Below are positions 22,545 through 33,992 of a stretch of DNA of 64,000 nt, one piece after another. The notes under the pieces were generated by a model. It searched no databases, was not told the DNA's origin, and saw only the letters and a list, made by a program, of their open reading frames with translations. The position numbers were made by a program, and so were the translations under genes. The first letter of the stretch is position 1. Each line of letters begins with the position of its first letter. Source of the stretch: Spirodela intermedia (lineage: Eukaryota > Streptophyta > Magnoliopsida > Alismatales > Araceae); assembly GCA_902729315.2 (NCBI GenBank), contig LR746269.1, positions 4,694,501 through 4,758,500 on the forward strand, written 5' to 3'.

Positions 22545-23780
22545 AAACAAATTATAGAGGCCCTTGGGAATAAGAGAGAAGAGGGACAGCTACCTAGTCA
22601 GCCCATAGAAAATCCAGGGAACCGCCCAACAATAGGATTTCAGCAAGGGGAGTCTAGTAATATGAATCTAGGAAAAAACCCACGAAATGAAAATGTTAGG
22701 ACAGTGAATGCATTAAGGAGTGGTAAGATCTTACCTGATCCTTATCCCCAAACATTAGAAGAAAAAGAAAACATGGACAACCCAAAACAAAATCAAATAG
22801 GAGTAGAAGAGGATTTTATAGATTCTACCAAGGAAATTTCGAAAGAGAGGACCACCATTCCATTTCCTAAAGCTCTCGAGCCTAGACAAAGAAAGAAAAA
22901 GGAACACAATGAAGAAATAAAGAAAATTTTACAAGATGTGCAAATTAGTCTTCCTTTACTCACTGCCACTAAACATATTCCTGAATATGCTAGAGTTTTG
23001 AAAGAAATGTGTACACCAAAAAGGGCACCTAGAGTAGAAAAATTATCTGTGCATGCTAGTGCATTATTATTAAATCAATTACCATATAAATTGAGAGATA
23101 CAGGTGCCCCTTTAATTTCGTGTGATATTGGTGGATTCATTTTTCAGAATGCATTACTTAACACCGGTGCTAGTATTAATTTATTACCTGCAAGTATTTG
23201 TGATAAATTTAATATTTCTGATCTTAAACCTTCTACTGTTACCTTAAAATTTGTTGATAGATCCATAAAACATCCTAAAGGTATTTTAGAAAATGTGATA
23301 GTGACAGTTAAAGGGTGTAAATTTCCAGCTGATTTTGTAGTGCTGGAAATGGATTTTAATGGACAGTTTTATGATATGCTAATCATCCTAGGGAGACCAT
23401 TTTTGCATATAGCAAAGATGAATATTGATTTTCCTACAGGTATTGCGAAAATTTCATGTGGAGATCAATCAGTAGAAATTAAAATTTTTGAGGTACCAAA
23501 TGATCTTAAGAAATCACAAGTATATGATTGTCATACCATAGATCTTCTAGATGATTTTGATGATCCAGATGTTATTGATGATTGTGTGCTGGAAGAATTA
23601 GAGGAAATAGAGAATATAAATTTGGGAGAAAAGAAAGAGGAAGATCATCTGAATTTAGAGTTGAAACCTCTTCCCTCTAGTTTAAAATATATGTTTCTGG
23701 AGGAAAATAATTCATTTCCTGTTATTATTGCAGCTGATTTGAGTGATGAACAGGAAGAAGAATTATTAGATGTACTTTGA
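22545..23780 (+). pseudogene. A1 protease region with lost catalytic aspartate
   Basis: Continues in the gag frame after the TAG; the first ATG is 22662. It has an acidic, lysine-rich linker and a retropepsin domain, ending at TGA 23778-23780. The active-site triplet reads N-T-G-A (codon AAC at 23160-23162) where A2 has D-T-G-A, which should abolish proteolysis. The closing TGA stands where related elements have a sense codon; pol continues in the same frame 15 bases on. The enzyme would cleave the gag-pol polyprotein. Confidence 0.8.
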
Positions 23781-26552
23781 AAAAATAAGAAGGCTATGGG
23801 CTGGAAAATGGACGATCTAAGGGGCATTGATATGAGTGTATGCATGCATAGTATATATCTAGAGGAGGGGGCCAGAACTAGCAAGGAACCACAACGAAGA
23901 TTAAATCCTAACATGATGGAAATTGTAAAAAAAGAAATTTTAAAGTGGCTGGCTGCTGATATTATTTATCCTATTTCAGATAGCAAATGGGTTAGTCCTA
24001 CACAAGTAGTGCCAAAAAAATCAGGGATCACGGTTATAAAAAACGAAAATGCGGATGAAATACAAACAAGATTAACTACCGATTGGAGGGTTTGCATTGA
24101 TTATAGAAAATTAAATTCAGTTACTAGAAAAGATCATTTTCCCCTACCATTTACTGATCAAATTCTAGAAAACTTAGTTGGAAAAAACTTTTTTTGTTTT
24201 CTGGATGGATACTCTGGTTATAATCAAATTTATATAAACCCTTTAGATCAAGAAAAAACAACTTTCACTTGTCCATTTGGTACTTTTGCTTTTAAACGCA
24301 TGCCTTTTGGTCTGTGTAATGCTCCAGCCACATTTCAAAGATGTATGCTGTCTATTTTTTCTGATATGATTGGAAAATGCATGGAAATTTTTATGGACGA
24401 TTTTTCTATTTTTGGTGAATCATTTGATGAATGCTTAAATCATTTACAACATGTACTTGAAAAATGTATAGAGAAAAAATTAGTTTTGAGTTGGGAGAAA
24501 TCACATTTTATGGTTAAAGAGGGAGTTGTGTTGGGTCATATTGTGAGTAAAAGGGGTTTAGAGGTGGATAGAGCAAAAATTGATATTATATCTAAAATGA
24601 AACCTCCAAATTCAGTAAAACAGATTAGATCTTTCTTGGGTCATGCAGGTTATTACAAAAAATTTATTCAAGATTTTTCGAAGATTTCTAAACCTCTCAC
24701 CATGTTATTATCTAAAGATGTGCCTTTTAATTTTGATGAGAAATGTTTTGAGTCTTTTTCCGAAATAAAAAGATTACTCACTGAGGCACCCATTTTACAA
24801 GCTCTTGATTGGTCCCTTCCCTTTGAAATAATGTGTGATGCATCGAATTATGCAGTGGGGGCCGTTCTAGGACAAACAAAAGAGTCAAAACCCATAGTAA
24901 TTTCATATGCTAGTAAAACTATATCCGATGCTCAATTAAATTATACCACGACTGAAAAAGAGTTGTTAGGTGTAGTATTTTCGTTAGAAAGGTTTAGATC
25001 ATATATTTTGGGAGCTAAAATTATTATTTATACTGATCATGCAGCATTAAAATATCTATTAAATAAGAAAGGTGCAAAGCCACGTTTATTAAGATGGATT
25101 TTATTGTTGCAGGAATTTGACTTAGAAATAAAAGATAAAAAAGGTTTCGAGAATGCTGTTGTTGACCATCTTTCTAGATTAAGTGACACAGGAATAAATG
25201 CAGCACCTTTACAAGACGCATTTCCAGATGAACAATTGATGGCAGCTCAACATCAACCATCACCATGGTATGCATATATTGTTAATTTTCTGGTTTCTGG
25301 AAAAATTTCAGAACAGTGGGATAAGAATAGAAAACATCATTTCTTTTCTAAGATTAGAAATTATTTTTGGCATGGTCCTGATTTATATTACTTGGGCAAT
25401 GATCAAATTTTAAGGAGATGTGTTCCTGAAGAAGAATACCATAGCATTATTAACATGTGCCATTCATCTAACTGTGGAGGACACTTCTCTGGACGAAAAA
25501 CAGCTGCAAAAAATTTTCAGTGTGGTTTTTATTGGCCTACAATCATTAGAGATTCTATAGAATTTAGTAGAACATGTATTTCATGCCAATCTATAGGTAA
25601 CATGAGTAAGAAAGATGAAATGCCCATGAGTAACATGTTAGTAGTCGAAATTTTTGATGTATGGAGAATAGATTTCATGGGTCCCTTCCTATTAGCTGAA
25701 AAATATGAATATATTTTGCTTGCTGTTGATTATGTGTCGAAGTGGGTGGAAGCTATTCCTACTAGAACTAATGATCATAAAATCGTGATGAAATTTGTGC
25801 AGGAAAATATTTTTTCGAGATTTGGATGTCCTAGAGTGATTATTAGTGATGGAGGAACACATTTTACAAATAAAAATTTTAGAGAACTGTTGAAAAAGAA
25901 TGGAGTACACCATAGAGTAGCCACTCCATATCATCCCCAAACAAATGGGCAAGCTAAAGTAGCAAATAGGGAAATTCAGAGAATTTTGAGAAAAATAGTT
26001 AGACCAGATAGGAAAGATTGGCCCACGAAATTACAAGATGCATTATGGGCTTATAGAACAGCTTATAAAAATCCCATAGGTATGTCCCCATTTCGTCTCA
26101 TTTTTGGAAAGCCATGTCATCTTCTTGTGGAAATAGAGCATAAAGCATTATGGGCTATAAAAAATTTATGTATGGATGAAAAATCAGCTGGTGGGCATAG
26201 AATTTTTCAGCTACATGAACTAGAGGAGTTGAGGAATGAAGCTTATGAAAATCATAGAATATATAAAGAAAAAACTAAAACTTTTCATGATAAATACATT
26301 AGCAGAAAAAAATTTGTTGGACAAAAAGTGTGGTTATATGATTCTAGGCTGAAATTATTCCCAAGAAAATTAAAATCAAAATGGAAAGGGCCTTATGTGG
26401 TGGAAGAGACATATGATCATGGGGCTGTAATGATTAAAGATCCTAAAAGTGATCATAACTTTAAGGTAAATGGACAGCGGCTTAAACATTACATAGAACA
26501 TGAACGCCTTGCAGAAAAAGAAATTTTATTATTAAAAGAAATTCAAGAGTAA
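23781..26552 (+). pseudogene. A1 pol: reverse transcriptase, RNase H and integrase
   Basis: One open frame of 918 codons from ATG 23796. Reverse transcriptase has [16 protein letters not shown] and the catalytic FMDDFSIFG (Asp201/202). RNase H has [12 protein letters not shown] (Asp348), TTEKELL (Glu387/389) and IYTDHAAL (Asp414). Integrase has a zinc-binding region CHSSNCGGH...CISC, Asp626 in RIDFMGP and Asp685 in ISDGGTHF. The third catalytic residue, expected exactly 35 residues after Asp685, is Lys721 (AAA at 25956-25958) where A2 has Glu. So integrase should be dead although no stop interrupts the frame. The sequence pattern places it in the Athila lineage. Confidence 0.88.
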
Positions 26553-28147
26553 GATCAAGGAGTCCAGCTGGAGACATTAAATTCAGCGCTGCATGGGAGG
26601 CAACTCATGGTTTTTATTTCATTTTGTTTGATTTTTTTTAAGCTCTGTTTTTCTTAGAATTTTGCAGTACTTGTTTCTGTATTTGTTTTTTCGAAAAAGT
26701 GCAGGAGGAGGCGTGTAAGACGAAGTGGAAAATTAAAAACGAGGTTGAGGTGATGTCTTTCGGAGCTTTATCATTTATGACAACATTTTAAATGCTAAAC
26801 TTTGCATATATGCATGCTTCACTTGAAAATTATATTTTCTGTATATTCTGTTTCGATTTTTCTGTGTCATTGAGGACAATGTCATTTTTAAGTTGGGAGG
26901 TGAAGTATTCATTATTAATTTATGTTGTAGGACGATTAAGAACATGTGTTTGCATTTTATTCAACTTAGAACAGCAACTAAAAAAATAAAAAAAAAGATC
27001 GCCGAATTCGGAAAAACTGCAACATCTATTTTCTGGTTTTCTGTCAGGAACAACAGACTGTCAAAAATAGCAGACGAAAAAATAACCCAAAATTTGAAAT
27101 TATAGAGACCCTTTTCTCACATTTCAATCCCCTAGACATATATTACTGAAATTCAAAATTACAGCTATAAAGAAGATAGTTTTGATTTATTTTTGACAAA
27201 TTTATTGCTACTAAAATAGAACTGAAAACAGAAAACAGAACTGTCAGAACTATCTAATTTACAAATTTCTTACATCATATTGCATGCATGAAAAATTAAA
27301 TCAATTAGATTGATTGATACCAAAAGATACTAGGAAGATTATTATTGAGTCAAAAGAATGATCTAGTAGCATGAAATGCTGGAATACTCCTTGGATACAT
27401 GATAGATAACATGGATTTGATTTTACAGATTTTCACTTCATGATCTTGATGGATAGTATTTACTTGATGTGAAAATTTGATTGATCATTTGAGTTTAATG
27501 GAGATTTTTGCACCCTGATCTATAGGACTTGTGAGGAGAAATCACTTATTTCGAAAAAAAAAAGAGAGAGCAATGTGAAAAATCTAGAAACGAAGAGTAC
27601 ACATGGAGGGTGTGAGACATTATTCTCATTGTCGAAAATCGTGTATAGAAAAACACTTACTGCAAAATAAGTGGATAAACTGAAAGCCCTGAAAATGAAG
27701 AGTACACATAGAGGGTGTGAGACACCATTCTTATTGTCGAAATTTATCTATAGGAAAAGCTACTTATCCACTATATATAAAGAAAGAAGAAATATAGTGA
27801 AAACTTCAAAAATCAAGCCATAGAAAAAGGAAAATGTAGGATCAATATTATTCTTGGATGAGTATTGATAATTGGAACATCTTATAAATATATCTATGAG
27901 TGAAGAAGTGATAAAGATGTGAATAGAAGAAGTGAAGTCTAGATTGTTATTCCAAGGAGTGTTTAAACATTTAAGTGCTTGACATCATTCTTAAATACTT
28001 GATATAAGAATCCAAAGTGTCTAAAGGTGCATCATTTCTAATTGTATTTTTTTTCTTTCTGTATTGAAATATGATGTTTGAGATTTGTAAATTTTTATTT
28101 TCGTAATTCCATTGCTAAGGGACTAGCAATGATTTAAGTTGGGGGTG
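26553..28147 (+). other. A1 3' region and polypurine tract
   Basis: No convincing gene. It has a second G-rich motif (TTGAGGACAATG...TTTAAGTTGGGAGG, 26868-26902), a two-copy tandem repeat of about 105 bases (27592-27800, each with GAAGAGTACACAT-GAGGGTGTGAGACA) and the polypurine tract TTAAGTTGGGGGTG directly before the LTR. Confidence 0.7.
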
Positions 28148-29746
28148 TGATAAGTCTTCATTATCATGAGTTAATAATTAGTAAATAATATAGTTTTAGC
28201 CTTAACTCGTGATAAATAGACTTATATTTGTGTTAAAGTGTGAAAAGTGGTTTTCAGTTGATTAATGTGATTTTTTGGGTAATTATGTGATTTTATATGA
28301 ATTTATATGATTTTTATAATCTTACTTTTGAGATAAATGAAGAAAAAGAAATAAAACTAAAATATTGCAAAATGGGGGGACCCGCCGGCCAGCCGGGCCC
28401 GCAAGCAGGTCGGAAACTCAGTCGGGGAGTAGCCGCGAGCAGGGGCTCGAGTGGCTTGGACTGATAGGGGCTCGTGTGTGCCACTCCCCTTCCACGTCAC
28501 CGGTGGCCAGCCGGCTGTGGGGCAAGGAGTGGTCGTACACGCAGGAGAAGGAACTTTGCTTAGAAATGTAACATTACTATATATTCGCCCGAAAAATCAG
28601 TGCACAACCGATGTGGGACTAAACCCACGTGACACCTTCCTTAGAAGGGGTGGACAATCGGCGCGGGTTCGAATCCTCCCAGAGTCAAAATTCATATATT
28701 TTTATCTGATTATCGTGACTTTTCTACAGATCGTCGATGAAGGATTAAGCAACGAGAATCACTGGATCATCGGCGAAAATCTCGTCAATGCGATTCGCGA
28801 AGCATTGCTACTAAAATTGTTGAACGATTCGAGTAAATCATCTCCGATTGATCGTCGGGAAGAAGACGATCCACCGGGAGACAAGTCGCCACCTTCTGAG
28901 AGCGTACCAGATGCGACGAAGAGCCTCCTCTTGCTGCGCGGATCTGAGAATGAAGCTCTCTGACATGCGCCCCACCTCCATCCAACTCCTTTCCGTCGGG
29001 TGACAGCCACCAGAGAGCCGCAAAGTCGCCATTTTTTCGCTCCGCCGGGTGACAGCCACCAAAGACGACTCGATGACCCATTTCATTAATCTCTAGACTT
29101 CGCGAGAAGATCTAGAGATTGTCCACGTCATCTTTGTCCAAGAAGAGCCTTCGACACCGTGGACACTGCGTGACGATCCTCCCGAACGCTCAGGATTCCG
29201 GTGCATCGCCGACGCATCGCCGTCACGACGTTAGAACTCTATTTTCCTGCTTTCAACTTAACTTCCATTTCATTTAGTGATAATTTGTTGATTTTAAATT
29301 TACCAAAATATACTTTGTTCTATTACGATTCTTCCGGCTTTTACAGATCTTAATTTGATTAATTAAATCGTCTATAATCGCTTACGTAAGAATCGCCAGG
29401 CAGAACTCTATTTTCACCCGATTCGCGTTCGCTGGGCGCTGACGTCATCCTGGCGTCCGCACCCTTATTTCCTTTTTTTTGTGAATTTAAAATATATTTC
29501 GTTTTCATTTCTTAGTATAAAACTCATAGAAAATAGTATTTTTTGAGGAAAATTCTGAATAATTACCAGATATTATATTACATCCCTATGATCGACCTGG
29601 AAAATTACCGCTATTTTTGGAAGTTTTATGGAATTATAATTGATATATTTATTCAGAAATACTTCTAAATATTCGAAAATTCGTATTTTCTAATTTTATA
29701 AATTTTATATTTGCGTGATTTAATATACAACGACTGAGTCACGTCA
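28148..29746 (+). repeat. Family A LTR, right end of A1, chimeric a1/a2
   Basis: Starts TGATAAGTC and ends CACGTCA. Its first part is subtype a1 (ACTAAAATATTGCAAAATGG). Its last part is subtype a2 (TTTGTTGATTTTAAATTTACC), like the LTR at 54119-55755. It also lacks about 30 bases (GATAAAAGGATCGCGAATCC region). It is best read as a product of LTR-LTR recombination. Confidence 0.82.
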
Positions 29747-29777
29747 ATAGGTAATGTATTTTTAGGGTCTAAGAATG

Positions 29778-29778
<1 letters not shown>

Positions 29779-29822
<44 letters not shown>

Positions 29823-32200
29823 AAGAAGAAGAAGAAGAAATTTGATTGAGTGATAAAAGTTTGACCTCATTCCGAGGTTACATAAGTGGGATCTCATTCG
29901 CACAAGGGGCGAGGATGACATGAAGAATGAAAGACCTCTTTTGAAGAGGGGATGTGATGATACTGGAGATAGACTCCAAGGCGTTCATCATATTTGAGGA
30001 AGGTGATTGATTTGCATTGGGTTGAACTTTGAGTTCATGAAAGTTGGAAGATCTGCTCAACAGGAGTAGGACGAGAGCTCCATGTTGTGCGCCATGCAAT
30101 GTTCCTGCAAGACAAGAGTTTGCTGCAGTAAGTGGTTCTAAGAGATAAATAAATTGATATAAAGTGGTGAGAAAAGAGTGATTAGGGCAGTGAGGAGGAT
30201 AGAACTATGCTGAAGCATGACAATAAGCCCAAATATGAACTTGCCTTGCTAGTGTTGCACGCGCCTAATCCCTCTGGCCAAGATCTTGTTAGTATCATCA
30301 GTTGCCGTACTTCCTCTAAGTAGGTAAGGGACCTTTCACCCCACGAGGAATGACTTGGTCTCTGGTTCTAACTCTTTTCTTTTCTCTTATTCTCTCTCTC
30401 TTCTTTCTCTCTCCTTGAGGGCCTCTTCTTTTACCCTCCACTAATGCCCATTATTTGGTGTACATTAGGCTAGTGATTAAGGGAAGGGAAAAAGGTTGCC
30501 CCTTTTTTTTTTTTTTTTTTTTTTGTTTTTTGGTTTTAGGGCCCTTTCCCTCACCCTCCACTAATTGTCTATGATGGGCTAGTGATTCCGGGAAAAGAAG
30601 TAGGCTGTCTTTTTTTTTTTTTTTTTTTTTTTTTCCTAGAGAGAGAAAGGGAGGGAGAAAGAAATAGAGAATCGAGAGAGAGAGAGAGGAGAGAGGGTCA
30701 ATCCTATGGATATAGATCTTTACCTTCTCATGGGTTCAAGCTGGCTGATGGTACTAATAAGATCTTGAGAGAGGTGCTAGGTTGCCGATTCACAACTAGT
30801 TTGGCAGGTCTGATGTGCTATAGACCTATAGTTCAAAAGTGGGCCGATGCCAACATATGCTGATAGTTCTATGTCCTCACTACTTGAGCATGATAGATAG
30901 TAGATGTGATGTGATTATGAGGAGAGTAATGATTGGAAGTAATGTACCCGAGTGGATTACGATGTGCCTTGTTGTCCGTGTTGTGCTGTATCTCCATTGT
31001 GGTCTTCAGCGGCCAATAGTAACCACCCCTGATCTCCTCCAAGCAATACGCCACTGTCGTGGAGAGGCCGGTAGTGGAGTGCGGTGTATGCGTAAAGAGG
31101 GTATGCCGAGTCGCTCAAGTCTATGAGCACCTCGGGCTTCCAGGGGCATGTCCTGCCAAAAAGAGAAGACTGTCCTCCGACGCGATCTGACTCCATGCGC
31201 AGCAAGGGCGTCAGCTGTCTGATTCCCTTCTCGGAATTGATGCGTAATAGTTGTGATGCGTCCTCGACATCGCATGATGTCTGCCCAGATATTCTTGAGC
31301 CTCCAATGAGGACAAGAGTCTGCACGTAACATGTCCACTAACACTTTGGAATCAGATTCTAAGACAATGTTAGTAATATTTTGCTCCTCACAAAGAAACA
31401 AACCATCCCGTATTGCCATAGCCTCTGCCACAATATTAGTTTGTATATTATAAAAGTTCGAAAAGGCAAAGAGAATGCATCCTATACTATCGCGTAAGAT
31501 ACCGCCTCCTCCAGATGATCCTGGGTTGCCTTGAGATGCTCCGTCGACGTTGAGTTTCCACTGTCCAGCCCTCGGTGGTGTCCATCTAACAGATCGGACA
31601 GTAGTCCAGGTCTGTGTAGGTATGATATGGAGTCCCCAAAGCCCAAAAGCCTCACAAACAGAACGCGAGCGTTTCGTTTTATTTGGCACTAAGGAATGAG
31701 TACTCCGAAGCCATTGTGTTACGTGCCTCATAATCTCTGTGGCACGCATCACTTGGCCTGCATATCGAGATGAGTTACGTCCCTTCCATATTTCCCATAA
31801 CATATATGCTATGGAGATACGGATGAAAGGACAAACCTTGACACTCGTCGGTGAGTCAAAGACTCTCCTAAAGACCTCTAGTGGTGGTCTCGTAGGTCTG
31901 TACGAGAGCATTGGAAGCCAATTCGCTAGAAGTTGACGCCAACACTCGACAGCGATATCACTATGGAAAAATAAATGTTCCATACTTTCGTCTGTCGTGA
32001 TGGAGCAACAATGACATTTCCTTTCCACCTCCTGATCGGTGACAATCACTCGATCGTCGGTGGGTAGTCCTCGGTGCATGAACTTCCACAGGAAGAACGA
32101 AACACGAGGTGTGATGGCCGGATGCCATATGAGATTTCCCCAAAATGTCTTTGGGGAGCGGTTTCTAAAGTGCTCCCAAGAGGAGCTACAAGAGAAACTG
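29779..32200 (-). mobile_element. 5'-truncated LINE (RNase H-bearing non-LTR element)
   Basis: Minus-strand 3' part of a plant L1-type element ending in a long poly(A), seen as 43 T at 29779-29821. Its coding end lies at about 31006-32160. It interrupts family D near the protease/pol boundary: D sequence resumes on each side (32205 upward, and 29747-29778). No target-site duplication was found. Two more T tracts (30503-30524 and 30610-30634) sit at the ends of a duplicated stretch in its 3' region, so the 3' part may itself be composite. Confidence 0.7.
31006..32160 (-). pseudogene. LINE ORF2 C-terminus: zf-RVT and RNase H
   Basis: About 380 codons, open to the end. The start is a zf-RVT region (W-K-F-M-H-R-G-L-P, then CHCC and MEHLFF). 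An RNase H domain of the plant LINE type follows: Asp179 in VDGASQGNPG, Glu219 in AEAMAI, Asp243 in ESDSK and Asp290 in QTADALA (numbered from the ATG at 32079). All four RNase H residues are intact, but endonuclease and reverse transcriptase are missing. It would degrade RNA in RNA-DNA hybrids during retrotransposition. Confidence 0.85.
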
Positions 32201-32204
32201 CCAT

Positions 32205-33740
32205 CTATGGTAATGAAGAGGGTAAAGGTTTTAGGTCTAAATTTGGGACAATGAAAGGTTCTAGAGGTTTCAATAGTTTTCTTTTGTCTATTTCACAAAT
32301 TTCAAAATAATTTTCTCCTAACTCATCATCTTCATCAAAGACATCACAAATGTCAACTTCTTCATGGCTAACACTAAGATATTTCATTAATTTCGAAATA
32401 TTCAGTTCGACTTTCTCCTTTCCTACCCTTAATATTACTGTCTTTTTCTTAATCCGTTATGGCTTTAGTGGTGATAAAAAAGGGTCTCCTTAAAATTATG
32501 GGTGCTCTACTCTAATTATCAGGCATTTTCATATCAGCCACAATAAAATCAATAGGAAATGCACACTGTTCTATCTTCGTTATGACATCCTCCAACACAC
32601 CATATGATTACTTAATAGATCCATCCACAAGTTGTAATTCTAAAAGGACTGATTCTAGATTTCCAATTTTAAATTTGTCATATAATACTTTTGGCATGAG
32701 ATTGACACTAGCACCAAAATCTAATAAAGATCTAGAAAAATATGTTTCTCCAATATCACAAGAAATTAAGGGTGTACCTAAATCCTTTTCTTTTTTCTAG
32801 AATTTGATTTAATATGATAGAACTAACACTTTCAAACAATTTGACTCTCTTGGGTTTCCAATTGGGAGTATAAAGTTCCTTAACATATTTTGAGAATGAA
32901 GGAATATCTTTTGTTTCTTCTTCTAAGGAAATGACTATTGTTGTCTCTTTAAAGGTTTCTAGGAGTTTACTATTTTAGATGGGAGGTTTGGTAAATTTTA
33001 AAGCTTTTGGAAAAATAATAGGCGGTTGATATTTTTCGAAGGTTGGTTCTCTTTCTTTCAACTCTACTTTTTCCTCTTCTTTCTCTAAGGTTTTCTCTTG
33101 CTCTCCCTTTTCATTCTTGTCATAAGGGTCAACTAAACATTTCCCATTTCTTAATTTAGTTATGGCATGAATACATTCATGATTTTCAAAAGGAAAAGAT
33201 GCATGAGATTTTATAGAAATAATATTACAAAGATTAATTGAGGGCTGAGTTGAAAATCAACCTATACCATAGTCCACTTCTCTCCCTTTACCTTTCATAT
33301 TTTCAACATTAGAGTTGACTTGATTCAACCTCTCCACATCAGCCTTGAGCTGCTCCACATCTCTCACTATGTCTTGCACTACTTCTTTTGTTTCACACTA
33401 TTCTTTTTGAATTTCCTACAAAATCTGTGTAAGGAGTTCATTAGAGTTACCTTGAGGCATGTTTTGTGGTTGAGATCATTGGAAGTAAGGTCTTGGCTAA
33501 AATTAGGGTCGAGATTCCTTATTGAAGTTTGCATTGCCTCGCCCATTTCATGAATTGTGAGGTGGTGCATGTTTCATCACATTCACTTCACCGGTGTCGA
33601 TGTATTCCCCATCTACATGTCCTTTGCTAAAACACATAAAGCATGGAGTATTATGAACATGTGAAATAGTAGGATTAGATAATAAATTTAACATCATGTT
33701 AGTCAACTTTCCTAAATGCCTATTAGTCATATCCCTTTTA
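32205..33740 (-). pseudogene. Family D gag C-terminus and protease remnant
   Basis: Minus-strand decayed coding sequence of the D element. Around 33550-33735 is a cysteine-bearing gag tail (CFMCFSKGH); 33000-33500 is a charged linker. The protease region (about 32480-32800) reads GTPLISCDIG and LLDFGASVNLMP, with D-F-G-A in place of D-T-G-A. It ends at about 32205 with LKPLPSSL, which normally precedes pol. Many stops break it. Most of gag's capsid part is missing, because only about 330 bases of D remain between here and the primer site. Confidence 0.75.
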
Positions 33741-33992
33741 ATTTCAGGTTCAATACCTTTTGAAGATCTCTTTTGATGAATTTTTATAGTAAAAGAAAGG
33801 TTATAAAAAAAAATAAAAAAAAATACTAACTATCATTGAATCATCGCGGATCCAACTACACAATTAGTTGCAGGGGGTCAAGGGGGAAGCTGCCCCTTGT
33901 GAGGCGTGGGACAGCTCCCCGCTGCTCAAAAATCTCATGAAATTGGATATGTAAAAAGTGATATTTTTCTTGAAAAGTTCTCAATCGATGAC

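Larger units (their letters stand above)
19381..29746 (+). mobile_element. Family A Athila-like retrotransposon copy A1 (recombinant)
   Basis: LTR 19381-21031, primer site, gag, protease, pol, 3' region, polypurine tract and LTR 28148-29746. Gag, protease and pol are in a single frame broken by stops. Flanks are ATCAC (left) and ATAGG (right) and do not match. Matching flanks lie at the far ends of the A2/A3 block, so the two LTRs come from different original insertions. Several catalytic residues are lost, so this copy cannot move by itself. Confidence 0.93.

Noticed and set aside
25692-25952. Open frames antisense to integrase (also 44005-44265)
   Set aside because: They lie opposite a well-supported integrase and repeat only because the two elements are nearly identical.
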